64,000 bases of DNA from NCBI RefSeq assembly GCF_021568775.1, contig NZ_JAKGSG010000042.1:38943-102942 (forward strand), in the 5' to 3' direction. This stretch comes from Antribacter soli (GTDB taxonomy: Bacteria > Actinomycetota > Actinomycetes > Actinomycetales > Cellulomonadaceae). Within the stretch, counting starts at the first letter, position 1, and the number at the start of each line of letters is the position of its first letter. The notes beneath the pieces are model-generated. The model was not told the DNA's origin and ran no database searches. It saw only the letters and a list, made by a program, of their open reading frames with translations. A program made the position numbers and the translations under genes. Below, piece after piece: positions 62,652-64,000 of the stretch.

Positions 62652-64000
62652 TCAGTCGACCTGACCGCGGCGGTGGCGTGCCCAGATGGCAAGGACCAGC
62701 CCTGCGAGGAGGGTCAGGCCGGCAAGGCCGATGAGCGCGCCGGTCCCGTCGGCTCCCGTGACCGGGAGGATCGGGGCTGCTGCCGGTGGCGCCGGCTGTG
62801 CGGGCTTGGGGCAGACGGCGTCAGGGCCGAAGGTGACCTTGAACGTTGCGACTGTCGCCGAGACCTGGGTCCAGCCTGTGGGCAGGGTGCCCCAGGCGAA
62901 CCCGTCCTTGAGCGTCGCCGTGACGGTGACAGTCTGGCCCGCGCTGTACGGGCCGGCCGGGCTGGCCGTGTAGGTGATGCCGGTGGTGGTGCCCACGGTC
63001 AGGACCGACGGTGTCGGCACCGTCGCACCCGGCGGGCACACCGACGGCTTCAGGACCGGTGACTGCGGCGAGACCACGATGCAGACCACGTTGTCGAACG
63101 TCACCGAGGAGGTGGCGACGGTCGGGGACTGCTGTGTCCAGCCGGCGGGCATGTCGCCCCACGCGAAGCCGTCGGCCAGCGTGGCGGTGACGGTGACCGT
63201 CTGGCCCGCGGTGTAGGGGCCCGCGGGAGCGACGGTGTAGGTGATGCCCGTGGTCGTGGCCAGGACGAGCGTCGGTGCTGTGACCACGCCGCCCACGCAG
63301 ACCGCCTGGGTGACGGTCGGGTTGACGGGCATGACCTCTTCACACTCGACCTCGTCGAACGTCAGCTCGAACGTGGCGACCGTGAAGGACTCCTGCGTCC
63401 AACCTGCGGGCATGGTGCCCCAGGAGAACCCGTCCTCGAGAGTCGCGGTGACCGTCACGGTCTGTCCGGGGGCGTAGGGCCCGGCAGGGCTGACCGTGTA
63501 GGTGATGCCCTCGGTCGTGGCGAGGGTGAGGGTCGGCGGGGTCAGCTGTCCTGCCACGCAGACCGCCTGGGTGACGGTCGGGTTGACGGGTACGACCTCC
63601 TTGCACTCGACGTCGTCGAACGTGACCGAGAACGTCGCGACCGTCGGGGAGACCTCGACCCAGCCTGCGGGCAGGGTGCCCCAGGCGAAGCCAGCACTCA
63701 GCGTCGCGGTGACCGTGACCGTCTGGCCCGCGGTGTAGGGGCCCGCGGGAGCGACGGTGTAGGTGATGGCCTCGGTGTTGGCCGGAAGGGTCAGCGTCGG
63801 TGCGGTGACCACGCCGCCGACACAGACCGCCTGGGTGACGGTCGGGTTGACGGGGACGACCTCCTTGCACTCGACGTTGTCGAACGTGACCGAGAACGTC
63901 GCGACCGTCGGGGAGACCTCGACCCAGCCTGCGGGCAGGGTGCCCCAGGCGAAGCCAGCACTCAGCGTCGCGGTGACCGTGACCGTCTGGCCCGCGGTGT
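62652..64000 (-). CDS. LPVTG-anchored surface protein with 87-residue repeats (partial)
   Basis: The gene enters from beyond position 64000 and ends at 62652; about 449 codons are visible. The C-terminus has ILPVTGADG (motif at 62754-62768), a hydrophobic stretch (IGLAGLTLLAGLVLAIW) and a basic tail (RHRRGQVD): a sortase sorting signal. The rest is a tandem array of about 87-88-residue repeats, each with NPTVTQAVCVGG, GITYTVAPAGPYTAGQTVTV and WGTMPAGW. Four copies and a fifth partial one are seen. It is probably an adhesin or stalk; the N-terminus and export signal are outside the window. Confidence 0.85.
   Translation of the reverse strand, partial: TAGQTVTVTATLSAGFAWGTLPAGWVEVSPTVATFSVTFDNVECKEVVPVNPTVTQAVCVGGVVTAPTLTLPANTEAITYTVAPAGPYTAGQTVTVTATLSAGFAWGTLPAGWVEVSPTVATFSVTFDDVECKEVVPVNPTVTQAVCVAGQLTPPTLTLATTEGITYTVSPAGPYAPGQTVTVTATLEDGFSWGTMPAGWTQESFTVATFELTFDEVECEEVMPVNPTVTQAVCVGGVVTAPTLVLATTTGITYTVAPAGPYTAGQTVTVTATLADGFAWGDMPAGWTQQSPTVATSSVTFDNVVCIVVSPQSPVLKPSVCPPGATVPTPSVLTVGTTTGITYTASPAGPYSAGQTVTVTATLKDGFAWGTLPTGWTQVSATVATFKVTFGPDAVCPKPAQPAPPAAAPILPVTGADGTGALIGLAGLTLLAGLVLAIWARHRRGQVD

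Overview
The window is high-GC DNA (strong G/C third-codon bias, GTG and TTG starts, many leaderless starts) and reads as chromosome of an actinobacterium. The family mix (CBM13-tailed GH43 enzymes, a GH30 enzyme, a PL1 pectate lyase, KDG kinase and KDPG aldolase, CstR with a rhodanese-fused CoA-disulfide reductase, DUF1918/DUF1876, DUF3175) suggests a plant-polymer-degrading member of Micrococcales (Cellulomonadaceae or Promicromonosporaceae type). This placement is inference. No rRNA, tRNA, insertion sequence, phage gene or CRISPR array was seen.

Layout. 1-5.2 kb: truncated MerR regulator, acetyltransferase, VOC protein, a CstR-type persulfide module, hydrolase and DUF4442. 5.3-8.4 kb: two secreted GH43/CBM13 enzymes behind a LacI-type operator. 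8.5-14.2 kb: DUF3892, then an aldehyde dehydrogenase/DUF779 pair, a VWA lipoprotein and a GAF regulator. 14.5-17.6 kb: membrane protein, sulfurtransferase-SufE pair, DUF3175, zinc-ribbon protein. 17.7-25.8 kb: complete kdp operon (small ORF, F, A, B, C, D, E). 26-27.8 kb: kdgK-eda. 28-32.7 kb: stress protein, ArsR/MFS divergon, VOC protein, moaA. 32.8-40.9 kb: glycosyltransferase, moaE, moeA, nhaA, DsbA-like/VKOR pair, DUF1918-DUF1876, xdhC. 40.9-45.5 kb: giant GH30 enzyme with an apparent frameshift, DUF421 protein and partner. 45.6-57.7 kb: carbohydrate locus: anchored beta-helix protein, Tat-exported alginate-lyase-like enzyme, TIM-barrel isomerase, Gfo/Idh/MocA dehydrogenase, GntR regulator, cytosolic lyase-like protein and an ABC importer. 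58-59.9 kb: secreted pectate lyase. 59.9-62.4 kb: broken TolB-like lipoprotein, Imm5-like protein, VOC and Ddn-like proteins. 62.6-64 kb: C-terminal part of a repeat surface protein with an LPVTG sorting signal.

How the genes fit together. Three sets of shared inverted repeats suggest small sugar regulons. TGTT(A/G)(A/G)CG-type sites lie before the GH43 pair, before the GH30 gene and before the beta-helix gene. GAAACCG-type sites lie before the pectate lyase (two) and before kdgK-eda, linking pectin cleavage to ketodeoxygluconate catabolism. TTGTC-N10-GACAA sites lie before both halves of the GntR locus and nowhere else noticed. That locus (export, cleavage, import, cytosolic cleavage, isomerisation, oxidation, repression) is the best candidate for an undescribed pathway. 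Its substrate cannot be read from the sequence.
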